From Pediococcus ethanolidurans (lineage in GTDB: Bacteria > Bacillota > Bacilli > Lactobacillales > Lactobacillaceae), in assembly GCF_001437405.1 (NCBI RefSeq), contig NZ_JQBY01000020.1, forward strand, positions 1 to 41,473: a DNA stretch of 41,473 nucleotides, written 5' to 3'. The position numbers and the translations under genes are program-made. A model generated the notes under the pieces. It ran no database searches and was not told the DNA's origin. It worked only from the letters and a program-made list of their open reading frames with translations. Of the stretch, positions 1-8,635 are shown piece by piece; the first letter of the stretch is position 1; each line of letters opens with the position of its first letter.

Positions 1-57
1 TACTTCGGACATTATCATTTGTGAATGACAATTCTCTAATTTATTTTTAATTTTTAG

Positions 58-86
58 TTGACGCAGCTTTTTTTGCGTGGTAAGAT
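58..86 (+). promoter_or_regulatory. Promoter of the tyrosine-type T-box leader
   Basis: A -35 box TTGACG (58-63) and a -10 box TAAGAT (81-86) are separated by 17 bases, which is the optimal sigma-A spacing. Transcription would start near 93, shortly before Stem I of the T-box leader. The call rests on sequence match and position only. Confidence 0.7.
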
Positions 87-124
87 TCATTCAACTTAAT
101 AATCAACGTTAACTTTCATACTAA

Positions 125-338
125 GTAGCTAGTTATCTGGGTGTCAGAAAGTCGGTGGTTGCTGCGAACCGATCAGGATAATTTAGATGAAATACCATGA
201 AACAGTTTCGATTGAACGGATAATAACTAGAGCCGTTACCATCTAGTGAGTGGAAAGCGTTTTTGTTTTGAACGTTTTCAATTTGGGTGGTACCACGGTT
301 TTATCGTCCCTGTTGTATAAATTGCAGCAGGGTTTTTT
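125..338 (+). promoter_or_regulatory. T-box riboswitch, probable tyrosine specificity
   Basis: This is a tRNA-sensing leader that lets transcription proceed when its cognate tRNA is uncharged. Stem I is bounded by AGTTATC (131-137) and GGATAATAACT (219-229). Its distal loop carries the typical GGTTGCTGCGAACC block near 153-166. The conserved T-box GGGTGGTACCACG lies at 285-297 and is followed by an intrinsic terminator. In the specifier loop the sequence GAA-A-TAC places a TAC (Tyr) codon at 193-195. The second T-box in this window has the same GAA-N-codon layout with ATG ahead of methionine genes, which supports this reading. Specificity is inferred by eye, without a folded model. Confidence 0.88.
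308..338 (+). terminator. Regulated terminator of the first T-box
   Basis: The arms CCCTGTTG and GCAGCAGGG flank a short loop and are followed by a run of seven T. The 5' part overlaps the T-box antiterminator side, as expected for the competing structures of a T-box leader. Confidence 0.85.
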
Positions 339-371
339 TATTGTCTAAAGTTTGAAAGGAGCAATGTTATT

Positions 372-410
372 ATGGAAAACCGTACATGTGGAGGAATGCC
401 TCGTTATTAG
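372..410 (+). CDS. Possible 12-residue leader peptide
   Basis: A 12-codon frame encodes MENRTCGGMPRY and stops at TAG. AAAGGAG lies at 355-361, ten bases before its ATG, and an alternative ATG at 364 sits too close to that site. It falls between the T-box terminator and the transporter gene, so it would be translated only on readthrough transcripts. Its last sense codon is a tyrosine codon, which is notable next to a tyrosine-type T-box but could be chance. It may equally be a remnant of a former gene start. No family is recognised. Confidence 0.25.
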   Translation: MENRTCGGMPRY

Positions 411-470
411 TCTTTACTTAGAAATTATTGTGTAATTTAAATTTTTAAGAAAACTAAAATGAGGTGCAAT

Positions 471-1883
471 ATGGAAAATAAAGTAAGTTTTAAAGAAGCA
501 GTTATTGTGTTACTAGGAATGCTGGTCATTATGGGATTGGGAGTTATTAAATTTGGTTTGTCGCCCCAGGTTCCCGTTTTACTAGTTTTGGTCGTGGTCA
601 CGTTCTGGGCTCGCGCTCGTCATTTTGCTTGGTCAGATGTTGATAAAGGAATCAAGGAAGGTATTCAAACGGGAATTATTCCAATTTTTATTTTTATCTT
701 AGTGGGTGCGCTAATTAGTACATGGATTGCGGCCGGAATTATTCCTTCAATGATGGTATTGGGATTCCATATGATTAGTGTCACTTGGTTTGTTCCTTCA
801 GTATTTTTTGTTTGTGCATTGGTGGGAACTTCAATTGGATCGGCCTTTACCATTATTTCAACGATTGGAATTGCCTTTTTTGGAATGGGAATGACGATGG
901 GAGTTAATCCAGCATTGGTTGCAGGTGCCATTATTTCAGGTGCTATTTTTGGTGATAAATCTTCCCCATTGTCGGATTCAACTAACCTGGCTTCCGCCGT
1001 TGTCGGAGTTGACTTGTTTGATCATATTAAGAATCTTATGTGGTCAACAATTCCAGCCTTTTTAGGTTCATTAATTCTTTACGCTATTCTTGGGTTTCAT
1101 GCGACTTCTTCGGCTAACCTCGGAAAAATTAATCAAACGGTTGCCATTTTACAAAGTCATTTTAGTGTTAATTTTTGGGCCATTATTCCGATTGCGTTAA
1201 TGTTTTTCTGTGCTTGGAAGAAAATTCCGGCCATTCCAACTTTATTTATTAACATCGTTGTTTCTGTTTTAATGGTCTTTATTGAACAACCTCAAACACA
1301 AGTCAGCAAAATTGCCACGATTATTGAAAGTGGTTTTGTATCTAAAACCGGCAATGCCAGTGTAGATGCTTTACTAACGCGTGGTGGAATTAGCAGTATG
1401 ATGGGTACTGTTTCATTGATCGTACTTACTTTGTCGCTAGGCGGCCTCTTAATGAAGTTTGGCTTAATTCAGGCCGTTATGACTCCGTTGACAAAACGTC
1501 TAAATTCGGATGGAAAGATGGTAACGGCCACAATTCTCTCTGGGATTAGTGTTAATATTTTTATCGGTGAACAATACTTATCAGTTATCCTGCCAGGAAA
1601 AGCTTTTAAGAAAGCATACAATCAAACAGGTTTAGCCAATCTTGCCTTAAGCCGTGTATTAGAAGATGGCGGGACAGTTATTAACTACTTAATTCCTTGG
1701 GGAGTTGCGGGAGCTTTTGCTGCCAATACGTTGGGTGTTTCAACGTTGCATTTCTTACCATTCGTCTTCTTTAGCATTTTATCGCCAATATTCTCAATTC
1801 TTAGTGGATTTACTGGAATTGGGTTGAAACATACGGTAAATGAAAAAAAGACAGAAACCAAAGAAGAATTGGTCTCTGACTAA
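471..1883 (+). CDS. nhaC: NhaC-family Na+/H+ antiporter-like transporter, probable tyrosine carrier
   Basis: This is a 470-residue integral membrane protein with about eleven hydrophobic helices. It shows NhaC-family features such as GDKSSPLSDSTNLAS and, near the C terminus, a conserved segment with EDGGTVINYLIPWG. The start is the ATG at 471 because GAGGTG precedes it by four bases; an ATG at 459 would overlap that ribosome site. Members of this family with tyrosine T-boxes have been predicted to carry tyrosine rather than only sodium and protons. The T-box with a TAC specifier directly upstream is the main reason to favour that here. Its tail overlaps the end of the convergent SGNH hydrolase by four bases. 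Confidence 0.85.
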   Translation: MENKVSFKEAVIVLLGMLVIMGLGVIKFGLSPQVPVLLVLVVVTFWARARHFAWSDVDKGIKEGIQTGIIPIFIFILVGALISTWIAAGIIPSMMVLGFHMISVTWFVPSVFFVCALVGTSIGSAFTIISTIGIAFFGMGMTMGVNPALVAGAIISGAIFGDKSSPLSDSTNLASAVVGVDLFDHIKNLMWSTIPAFLGSLILYAILGFHATSSANLGKINQTVAILQSHFSVNFWAIIPIALMFFCAWKKIPAIPTLFINIVVSVLMVFIEQPQTQVSKIATIIESGFVSKTGNASVDALLTRGGISSMMGTVSLIVLTLSLGGLLMKFGLIQAVMTPLTKRLNSDGKMVTATILSGISVNIFIGEQYLSVILPGKAFKKAYNQTGLANLALSRVLEDGGTVINYLIPWGVAGAFAANTLGVSTLHFLPFVFFSILSPIFSILSGFTGIGLKHTVNEKKTETKEELVSD

Positions 1884-2881
1884 ACTGTAAAATAGGGTTT
1901 TCCATAGTGTTGAATGAGAACTTGAGTGAGTCGCTGTGCAATGACCTCAGAACCATGTAAATCAGGATGAACACCATCTGTATAGGTGATTGGCCAATCC
2001 CTTGTTTCAATTAGGAAAAAGAGCTTAGAAAAACGGGTAGCCAGTTCTTGCAGTTCGGTAGCAAAGCTTTGATTAAAAGGAATCAAGGCATTCAGTGCGG
2101 CATTTGGAAACAGTTGATGGATCTCGTTGAAAAAATTCAAAAACTGTTCTTGAACAAGATTACCGTCAAAACGACGATCATTAGTGCCGATATTAATGAT
2201 TACTTGGTCAGGTTTATACTGGGGTGCTTTGGTTTCAAAGTCGATATATTTTACAAAGCGAGGAGCTGCAGGAACGCCACCTGTTCCATAGCGAAGTAAG
2301 CCCGCTGCGCTATAGGCAATTCTAATATCTTGTGCGTTAAGTTTACGGGCAGTTTGCGCCGCATAATTCTGTTCAGCAGCGTATCCGGAAGAAGGAATTC
2401 GTTTTTTAACCCAACAACCGGCAGTAATTGAATCTCCTATAAAGGCAATTGTTTTTCCAGCTGGTTTAACAGCAATGATCTTTCCGGAAGTAGGCACCGA
2501 AATATCATTGATGGCTAAGCCTTGCTGATGCAACCAAACCTCATCTGCGTCTGAATTACCGGCAAAGGTAATTCGGACTAGATGCGGTTTTTTTGTTTCA
2601 AATTGAAGTTCATCAGGTACTTCATCGACCTTCAATCGAAGCTCGGATTGATCATCAATAAAAATGGCAATTTCTGGTTGAAATCTAGCATTGGGGATGG
2701 TGCTTAGAAACTTTAGGTTTAGATGATCAGTACTTTTTGTCATTAGTAACAGTGCAGCCCCTAAGTTAGTGGTGTACATCACATTTTGATTTGCAATTAC
2801 CTTTGAAACCCAGCGTCCCATAAAATAAACACCAGAAAAAAGGCCATTCGCACTTGTTTCAACGTATTTTGCTTGTGCCAT
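1880..2881 (-). CDS. SGNH/GDSL-family hydrolase
   Basis: This 333-residue protein has a C-terminal SGNH esterase domain. The nucleophile block is IAFIGDSITAG (Ser151), the Asn block is INIGTNDRR, and the Asp-His pair is in DGVHPDLHG. The first 130 residues form a beta-rich domain of the type that precedes the catalytic domain in two-domain acyl or carbohydrate esterases. There is no signal peptide, so it probably acts in the cytoplasm, perhaps deacetylating sugars or other acyl esters. It follows tag by 19 bases on the same strand, so the two are likely co-transcribed. The true substrate cannot be read from sequence. Confidence 0.85.
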   Translation of the reverse strand: MAQAKYVETSANGLFSGVYFMGRWVSKVIANQNVMYTTNLGAALLLMTKSTDHLNLKFLSTIPNARFQPEIAIFIDDQSELRLKVDEVPDELQFETKKPHLVRITFAGNSDADEVWLHQQGLAINDISVPTSGKIIAVKPAGKTIAFIGDSITAGCWVKKRIPSSGYAAEQNYAAQTARKLNAQDIRIAYSAAGLLRYGTGGVPAAPRFVKYIDFETKAPQYKPDQVIINIGTNDRRFDGNLVQEQFLNFFNEIHQLFPNAALNALIPFNQSFATELQELATRFSKLFFLIETRDWPITYTDGVHPDLHGSEVIAQRLTQVLIQHYGKPYFTV

Positions 2882-2900
2882 AGCTAAACAACTCCTTGTC

Positions 2901-3476
2901 TTAGCCGGGATTATCCATGCAACTAATTTCGTGATCGTTTACAAGCCCAATCGCCTGCATAAATGAATAAGTGATTGTCGGTCCCATAAATTTAAACCCA
3001 TGTTTTTTTAAATCTTTGGCTATTTTTTCGGATAAAGGTGTTTTTGAATGAATTTCTGCTGGAATTCGAATATGATTATTTACCTGACGATCGTTTACAA
3101 ATTGCCAAATATAATGATCAAAGCTACCGAATTCTTTTTGAATTTCAAGAAACGCCTTAGCATTAAGGACGGTATCCTGAATTTTTAGTCGATTACGAAT
3201 AATACTGGAATCTTGAAGTAAACGGTCTGTGTCCGCACTAGTCATAGCCGCTACTTTATGAAGATCAAAGTTGGCAAAAGCTTTCTGAAAAGCAGGGCGT
3301 TTTTTTAAAACAAGTTCCCAATTTAAACCGGCCTGAAAAATTTCTAAACTCATCATTTCAAAAATGTATTGATCGTCATGGGCAGGTTGGCACCATTCAT
3401 TTTTATGATAAGCGCGAATTTCTGGACCACCATTTTTTGCCCAGGTACAAATGAAATCATCTAATGTTTGTTGCAT
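2901..3476 (-). CDS. tag: DNA-3-methyladenine glycosylase I
   Basis: This 191-residue base-excision enzyme removes 3-methyladenine from alkylated DNA. It aligns by eye with E. coli Tag: zinc ligands Cys10, His24, His182 and Cys186; base-stacking Trp28 in HKNEW and Trp53; and Glu45 in the MSLEIFQAGLNW block. The ATG at 3476 is chosen because GGAGG lies seven bases upstream; a longer frame from 3545 has no such site and would run through a TATAAT (minus strand, 3535-3540) that looks like the operon -10 box. It begins a two-gene minus-strand operon with the SGNH hydrolase. Confidence 0.93.
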   Translation of the reverse strand: MQQTLDDFICTWAKNGGPEIRAYHKNEWCQPAHDDQYIFEMMSLEIFQAGLNWELVLKKRPAFQKAFANFDLHKVAAMTSADTDRLLQDSSIIRNRLKIQDTVLNAKAFLEIQKEFGSFDHYIWQFVNDRQVNNHIRIPAEIHSKTPLSEKIAKDLKKHGFKFMGPTITYSFMQAIGLVNDHEISCMDNPG

Positions 3477-3558
3477 GCTTGTTACCTCCGCTGGTTGCCA
3501 ATAAAATTTAAATAGGGCAACATAATTAACTTTATTATATCGCATTTTGTAAGTAAGC

Positions 3559-3586
3559 TTGACTTATTAAAATTTGATGATAAAAT
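3559..3586 (+). promoter_or_regulatory. Promoter of the methionine T-box operon
   Basis: TTGACT (3559-3564) and TAAAAT (3581-3586) are separated by 16 bases. They sit just upstream of the T-box leader and oppose the tag promoter in the same intergenic region. Confidence 0.65.
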
Positions 3587-3599
3587 GAATTCAATTATT

Positions 3600-3877
3600 A
3601 AATAGTGATGCGGAGAAGAGAAGAGTAAATCCAGCAATTGTTTAGAGAATTCCGGTTGGTGAAAAGGAATCAGTTGTAGGGATTGAAGATGAGCTCTGAG
3701 CTAATGTTTAAGGTGCAAGCTTTAAACACGTGAGGATACGATATAATCCCAGATATGCATTTGTAAAAATACGTATCGTTGAGGTGCTGTTTGTAAAAGG
3801 AGCACGAATATGGGTGGTAACACGAAGTTTTCGTCCCTAGTCTTTTAATTAAGACATGGGGCGGAAACTTTTTTTAT
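3600..3877 (+). promoter_or_regulatory. T-box riboswitch, methionine specificity
   Basis: The leader carries the T-box core GGGTGGTAACACG (3812-3824) and ends in an intrinsic terminator. In the specifier region GAA-G-ATG puts ATG at 3689-3691, matching methionine, and the genes downstream are metNIQ. The AGAGAAGAG and GGTTGGTG blocks near 3615-3665 belong to Stem I. Uncharged tRNA-Met would stabilise the antiterminator and switch the operon on. The methionine assignment agrees with both codon and gene content. Confidence 0.92.
3824..3877 (+). terminator. Regulated terminator of the methionine T-box
   Basis: The arms GTTTTCGTCCC and GGGGCGGAAAC, with an inner GTCTT/AAGAC stem, are followed by seven T. 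The 5' arm overlaps the downstream side of the T-box core, consistent with a terminator/antiterminator switch. Confidence 0.88.
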
Positions 3878-3899
3878 TTACTTCAAAGAGGGTGATTGA

Positions 3900-4967
3900 A
3901 TGACTGAAAATATTATTGATTTAAAAAAAATAACGGTTGAGTTTAAAGATGGTGAGAACCAAGTTCAAGCCGTTAAAAATGTGGATTTACAAGTTGAAAA
4001 GGGTGATATTTACGGCATTGTTGGTTATTCAGGCGCTGGAAAAAGTACTTTGGTACGTGTGATTAATCTTTTGCAGAAACCGACTGCGGGTGAAGTTCAT
4101 ATTAATAAACAAGATTTATTGCAGTTGAAACCAGTTGAATTACGGCAGGCACGAACGAAAATCGGCATGATTTTTCAACACTTCAATTTAATGAAATCAC
4201 GAACCATTTTAGGAAATGTCGAATATCCGTTATTAAAAACAAAGTTATCTAAAAGCGAGCGCACAAAACGTGCAACAGAATTATTGAAATTAGTTGGTTT
4301 GGAACAGCGCAAAAATGATTATCCGCGTCAACTTTCTGGCGGTCAAAAACAACGAGTGGCAATTGCGAGGGCGTTAGCGAATAATCCTGATATTTTAATC
4401 AGTGATGAAGCTACCAGCGCGTTAGATCCTAAAACAACCTTGTCAATTTTGAATTTATTGAAACAACTCAATGAGACTTTAGGATTAACAATTGTCTTAA
4501 TTACACATGAGATGCAAGCAGTTAAAGAAATTTGTAACCATGTAGCTGTTATGCAAAAGGGTGAAATAGTTGAACGTGGTGACATTGAAGAGATCTTTTC
4601 AACGCCTAAAAAGAAACTAACGCAAGAATTTATCAATATTGCGACAAATGTGGGTCCTGCTGTTGAAAAAGTTACAGAAAACCCGAGCTTCCAGCAACTT
4701 ACACAGAAGCAACAGTTGGTTCAATTGAACTTCATTGGTCAGTCTACAGAACAACCAATTATTTCAACCTTAGCAAAGCAATTTGACGTTGATGGCAACA
4801 TTTTGTTTGCAAATGTTGAACAGCTTCATGAAGAAACATTAGGGTTTATGATTTTAGTTTTAACCGGTGAAAATCAAAATATTACAAAAGCCATTCAATT
4901 CTTAAAAGATAATCAAGTTCGGGTGAAGTTGCTAAATAAAGTAGATAAAAAAGAGGTGCAAGCTTAA
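3900..4967 (+). CDS. metN: Methionine ABC transporter ATP-binding protein
   Basis: This 355-residue ATPase drives D/L-methionine import with MetI and MetQ. Walker A is GYSGAGKST near residue 40, the signature is LSGGQKQR, and Walker B is [12 protein letters not shown]. The C-terminal 90 residues form the NIL regulatory domain that in E. coli MetN binds methionine and inhibits transport from inside the cell. The start at 3900 has GAGGGTG nine bases upstream. It sits behind the Met T-box, and its stop overlaps the metI start by one base (TAATG), implying translational coupling. Confidence 0.96.
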   Translation: MTENIIDLKKITVEFKDGENQVQAVKNVDLQVEKGDIYGIVGYSGAGKSTLVRVINLLQKPTAGEVHINKQDLLQLKPVELRQARTKIGMIFQHFNLMKSRTILGNVEYPLLKTKLSKSERTKRATELLKLVGLEQRKNDYPRQLSGGQKQRVAIARALANNPDILISDEATSALDPKTTLSILNLLKQLNETLGLTIVLITHEMQAVKEICNHVAVMQKGEIVERGDIEEIFSTPKKKLTQEFINIATNVGPAVEKVTENPSFQQLTQKQQLVQLNFIGQSTEQPIISTLAKQFDVDGNILFANVEQLHEETLGFMILVLTGENQNITKAIQFLKDNQVRVKLLNKVDKKEVQA

Positions 4968-5635
4968 TGGCAAGTTGGTTTCCAAATGTAATTCACATGC
5001 AATCTGAATTTGCACAAGCAACGTGGGAAACTGTTTATATGACCTTAGTTTCCGCCATTATTGCTGGTGTACTGGGATTAGCAACAGGAATCTTTTTAAT
5101 TGCAAGTCAACCAGGTGGCATTTTAGAAGATAGTTTCATATATGGGTTGTTAGACAAGATAGTGAACTTATTGCGTTCGATCCCGTTCATTATTCTATTG
5201 GCAGTTATTGCCCCGTTTACGCGTTATTTGGTAGGAACGACAATCGGGACAACGGCTGCCTTAGTACCGTTAATCATTGGAATCTTTCCGTTTTACGCTA
5301 GACAAATTCAGAATGCTTTGACTGAGATTGATCCGGGGGTGATTGAGGCGGCACAGGCTTCTGGTTCAAGTCCAACAGAAATTATTTTTCGTGTTTATTT
5401 GCGCGAAGGCTTACCTGATATTATTCGCGCATCAATTTTGACAATTATTAGTTTAATTGGCCTCACAACGATGGCTGGTGCAATTGGATCCGGTGGTTTA
5501 GGCGATATTGCCATCAGTATTGGCTATGCCCGCTTTGAAAATGATGTGACCATTGTGGCAATGTTAATTATCTTAATTATGGTATTTATTGTTCAGTTTG
5601 CCGGTGATTGGTTGGCTAAACGTTTAGAGCATTAA
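4967..5635 (+). CDS. metI: Methionine ABC transporter permease
   Basis: This 222-residue membrane protein has five to six hydrophobic helices and the binding-protein-dependent permease loop (EAAQASGSSPTEIIFRVYL) that docks on MetN. The length and the motif IPFIILLAVIAPFTR fit MetI. Its ATG shares a base with the metN stop codon. It forms the membrane channel for methionine uptake. Confidence 0.95.
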   Translation: MASWFPNVIHMQSEFAQATWETVYMTLVSAIIAGVLGLATGIFLIASQPGGILEDSFIYGLLDKIVNLLRSIPFIILLAVIAPFTRYLVGTTIGTTAALVPLIIGIFPFYARQIQNALTEIDPGVIEAAQASGSSPTEIIFRVYLREGLPDIIRASILTIISLIGLTTMAGAIGSGGLGDIAISIGYARFENDVTIVAMLIILIMVFIVQFAGDWLAKRLEH

Positions 5636-5650
5636 AAGAGGTGAACTTAA

Positions 5651-5716
5651 GTGAAGTTTAGAGATAGTGTTGGCGGGTTAGCACGAATGTGGCTTGAAGT
5701 TGTACTCAAAATATGA
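5651..5716 (+). CDS. Possible 21-residue small protein between metI and metQ
   Basis: A GTG-started frame of 21 codons lies in the 108-base gap between metI and metQ, ending at TGA. GAGGTG, seven bases upstream, is a good ribosome site that no other gene uses, since metQ has its own GGGGAG. The product begins MKFRDSVGGLARMW and is basic with a hydrophobic end. It could be a true small protein of the operon, a translation-coupling leader for metQ, or the remnant of a gene that once lay here. No homolog is recognised. Confidence 0.35.
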   Translation: MKFRDSVGGLARMWLEVVLKI

Positions 5717-5743
5717 CATTAAAAAGAGCAAGGGGAGTTAGAC

Positions 5744-6595
5744 ATGAAAAAAAGTGTTTGGTGGGTTTTAGGTGTTATCGTTGTTTTAGTCGTTGCAGTT
5801 TTAGGTGTTCATCAGTTAAGTCATTCGGCTAAGGCAAAAACAACAACAATTACAGTTGGTTCAATGGGGTCAGATTATGATATCTGGAAACACATTGCAA
5901 AAAGTAATGATGCTAAAGAAGCGGGTCTAAAGATAAAGGTTCAGCAAGTCACTGATGGTGTCCAGCTGAATAACGGCACAGCGCAAGGTAACATTGATGT
6001 TAATGCGTTTCAATCTTATTCATACTATGAAGCGTATAACAAACAACATCCAAAACAACAATTATCCGCTTTAGGCACAACATACTTGGAACCAATGGGA
6101 ATTTATTCTAAGAAATATAAAAAAGTTTCACAAATTCCTGATGGCGCTACAATCGCGATTGCAAATAATCCTGCCAACACTGCTCGTGATTTATTGTTGT
6201 TGCAATCAGCAGGTTTAATTAAACTAAAGGCTAATTTTAGTGCATTGGGTAATGTAAGCGACATTAAAAGCAATCCAAAGAATTTAAAATTTAAAGAAAT
6301 TGATGATACAACGGGTCCGCGGGTTTTGAAAGATGTTGATGCTGTTTTAATTTCCAATACGGTTGCGTTAGAAGGACATTTACACGTTTTGACAGATTCA
6401 ATTTTCCACGAAAAAATTGATCAAAGTACACGTTCAAATATTAATATACTGGCAACAGCAAAAAAGAATGCCCATAATGCTAAATACAAAAAGTTAGTCA
6501 AGCTTTATCACAAAAAGGACATTCAACGTTACATCAAAGATAAATACTACGGAACAAAAATTGAAGTTCAAAAACCGATTGCGTATTTGAAATAA
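5744..6595 (+). CDS. metQ: Methionine-binding protein of the ABC transporter, NlpA family
   Basis: This 283-residue protein captures methionine outside the cell and delivers it to MetI. Residues 5-26 are a hydrophobic N-terminal helix, followed by the NlpA/MetQ domain (TITVGSMGSDYDIWKHI onward, with DVNAFQSYSYYEAYN). Most MetQ proteins are lipoproteins, but no cysteine lies near the end of the signal helix, and none is visible in the whole protein. It is therefore probably held by an uncleaved N-terminal membrane anchor or released by signal peptidase I. Start supported by GGGGAG. Confidence 0.92.
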   Translation: MKKSVWWVLGVIVVLVVAVLGVHQLSHSAKAKTTTITVGSMGSDYDIWKHIAKSNDAKEAGLKIKVQQVTDGVQLNNGTAQGNIDVNAFQSYSYYEAYNKQHPKQQLSALGTTYLEPMGIYSKKYKKVSQIPDGATIAIANNPANTARDLLLLQSAGLIKLKANFSALGNVSDIKSNPKNLKFKEIDDTTGPRVLKDVDAVLISNTVALEGHLHVLTDSIFHEKIDQSTRSNINILATAKKNAHNAKYKKLVKLYHKKDIQRYIKDKYYGTKIEVQKPIAYLK

Positions 6596-6702
6596 AGTAG
6601 TTAATTTAATAAAGCGTTTTAAAAGTTATTAGACAACGGCTTGAAAAATATAATTTTCGGATGCAGAATAGACAGTGTAAATATGAAAGGGAGTCAATAA
6701 TT

Positions 6703-7176
6703 ATGGCAAAAGTTGAAAGTTTCACATTGGATCACACAAAGGTTAAAGCACCATATGTTCGTTTAATTACAGTTGAGAGCGGTGCAAAGGGCGATAAGAT
6801 TTCAAACTTTGATTTACGTTTAGTTCAACCTAATCAAAATGCAATTCCTACTGCAGGATTACATACCATCGAACATTTATTAGCAGGCTTATTGCGTGAC
6901 CGTTTAGATGGTGTCATTGATTGTTCACCATTTGGATGCCGAACAGGCTTTCATTTGATTACTTGGGGCGAGCATTCCACTGAAGAGGTTGCAAAGGCCT
7001 TGAAGGGTTCATTGGAAGACATCGCTGATAAGATTGAATGGAAAGATGTTCAAGGAACTGACAAGTATAGTTGTGGAAACTATCGTGATCATTCATTGTT
7101 CTCAGCTAAAGAATGGTCAAAGGCTATTCTTGAAAAGGGAATCAGTAGTGACCCATTCAAGCGTCAGGTTGTTTAA
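6703..7176 (+). CDS. luxS: S-ribosylhomocysteine lyase
   Basis: This 157-residue enzyme splits S-ribosylhomocysteine into homocysteine and DPD, the precursor of autoinducer-2. The metal ligands are His54 and His58 in HTIEH and Cys124 in SCGNYRDH; Glu57 and Cys79 (GCRTGFHL) are the catalytic residues. The ATG at 6703 has AAAGGGAG upstream; an in-frame ATG at 6661 lacks a site and lies where transcription would begin, since a TATAAT stands at 6649-6654. Its place after metNIQ joins methionine uptake with homocysteine recycling. It probably has its own promoter as well as operon readthrough. Confidence 0.97.
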   Translation: MAKVESFTLDHTKVKAPYVRLITVESGAKGDKISNFDLRLVQPNQNAIPTAGLHTIEHLLAGLLRDRLDGVIDCSPFGCRTGFHLITWGEHSTEEVAKALKGSLEDIADKIEWKDVQGTDKYSCGNYRDHSLFSAKEWSKAILEKGISSDPFKRQVV

Positions 7177-7192
7177 TTTAAAAGTGTAAATT

Positions 7193-7235
7193 AAAAACAC
7201 TAGCAACAGGAAAAATTCTGTTACTAGTGTTTTTA
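7193..7235. terminator. Bidirectional terminator between luxS and the permease
   Basis: The arms AAAAACACTAG and CTAGTGTTTTT, with an inner ACAG/CTGT stem, form a strong hairpin with T-runs in both directions. It serves both luxS (plus) and the purine permease (minus), whose stop codons face each other here. Confidence 0.92.
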
Positions 7236-7248
7236 GTTTGCTCAATTT

Positions 7249-8583
7249 TTAATGAGTTTTTTGAACTTCAGATTTTGTTTCACCATGCATACCATTGAAG
7301 AATAGATTTAAGACCACAGCGACAATGCTGGCAACTACAATTCCGTTGGTGAGCAGCATGCGAGCGGCTGTTGGCAGAAATTGGAAAATTTGTGGATAAA
7401 CTGTGACGCCAAGCCCTATACCGATTGAAAGTGATGTGATCAAAATATTTTTGTCTTCAGAAAAGTTTACTTGTTGAAGGATTTTAACTCCTTGTGCACC
7501 AACAATACCAAACATGACGATCATCGCACCACCTAAAACAGGATCTGGAATAATGGTGGCTACTGCGCCAGCCTTAGGAAGTAAACCAAGTAAAATTAAG
7601 AAAAATGCGGAATAATAAATGGGTTTGCGTGTTTTGACACCAGAAAGCTGTAAAACACCTACATTCTCAGAAAAAGTTGAGTAAGGGAATGTGTTAAATA
7701 GGCCACCAAGCATGGCAGCAATTCCTTCAGCACGATACCCACGTTTTAAATCATCTTGTTCAATTTTTTTACCGGTTAAATCACCTAAAGCGAAGAAAAC
7801 GCCAGTAGATTCAATCATAGTGGTTAAAGAAACCATAATCATGGTAATAATTGCCGAACCGTGAAAGGTTGGTGTTCCGAAGTAAAAAGGTTGTGGTAAG
7901 TGAAACCAGCTGGCTTGTGCAACGGGACTAAGTGAGACCATGCCCATGGCACCTGCTAACAGTGTTCCGGCCAGAATACCAATAAGAATAGCAATTGAGT
8001 GCATGAAGCCTTTACCCCAGATATTGACGGCAACAATAATGATGACCGTTACAAAACCAACAATTAAGTTCTGCGGATTACCAAATGACTTTGCAGAAAC
8101 TGTCCCACCGCCGAGATTTTGAAAGGCAACTGGAATTAAAGTAAACCCAATAATTGTAATGAGTGAGCCAGTGACAACCGGTGGAAAGAGATTTTTAATT
8201 TTTGAAAACAAGCCACCAATGAGGAAAACGAATAAACCTGCACACATAATGGCACCGTACATGGCACCGATTCCTAAGGTACCACCAATGTTTTGCAGTG
8301 GTTGAACGGCTTGAACCGCACAGCCAAGTACAACAGGGAGACCAATTCCGGTTAAAGCGGTCTTCTTTAGTTGTAGAAGCGTAGCAATCCCACACATGAA
8401 AATATCAATAGAGACTAAATAGGTCATTTGAGCAGCGTTAAAATGCAGATAACCACCGATTAGTAACGGTACTAAAACATCTCCAGAGTACATGGCTAAG
8501 AGGTGTTGTAAACCTAATAGGGCAGCTTTTGGTTGTGAGATAGTTTGTCTTGGTTGCGCATGTGTTGCTTCAATAGACTTCAA
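7249..8583 (-). CDS. pbuX: Xanthine/uracil permease family (NCS2), probable xanthine permease
   Basis: This 444-residue membrane protein has 12-14 helices and typical NCS2 blocks: GLQHLLAMYSGDVLVPLLIG near the N terminus, LPVVLGCAVQAVQP, and SFSENVG-like TFSENVGVLQLSGV. It imports a purine base with protons. The start is taken as TTG at 8583, because GGGAG lies seven bases upstream; an ATG further out (8649) would read through the terminator hairpin. A guanine-class riboswitch and terminator precede it, so it should be shut off when guanine or hypoxanthine is plentiful. That context favours xanthine or guanine over uracil. Confidence 0.9.
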   Translation of the reverse strand: MKSIEATHAQPRQTISQPKAALLGLQHLLAMYSGDVLVPLLIGGYLHFNAAQMTYLVSIDIFMCGIATLLQLKKTALTGIGLPVVLGCAVQAVQPLQNIGGTLGIGAMYGAIMCAGLFVFLIGGLFSKIKNLFPPVVTGSLITIIGFTLIPVAFQNLGGGTVSAKSFGNPQNLIVGFVTVIIIVAVNIWGKGFMHSIAILIGILAGTLLAGAMGMVSLSPVAQASWFHLPQPFYFGTPTFHGSAIITMIMVSLTTMIESTGVFFALGDLTGKKIEQDDLKRGYRAEGIAAMLGGLFNTFPYSTFSENVGVLQLSGVKTRKPIYYSAFFLILLGLLPKAGAVATIIPDPVLGGAMIVMFGIVGAQGVKILQQVNFSEDKNILITSLSIGIGLGVTVYPQIFQFLPTAARMLLTNGIVVASIVAVVLNLFFNGMHGETKSEVQKTH

Positions 8584-8635
8584 TGTAATTCTCCCTTTTC
8601 TGTCACTTAACGATGTATTAATGAAGAATATGAAA

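Noticed and set aside
239-256. cre-like GTGGAAAGCGTTTTTG in the first T-box leader
   Set aside because: It lies inside a structured region of the leader between Stem I and the T-box core, well after the promoter, and mismatches the cre consensus at its 3' half.
665-931. Reading frames opposite nhaC and inside other large genes
   Set aside because: They have no ribosome sites and mirror the codon pattern of the true genes; similar shadows throughout the window were left out.
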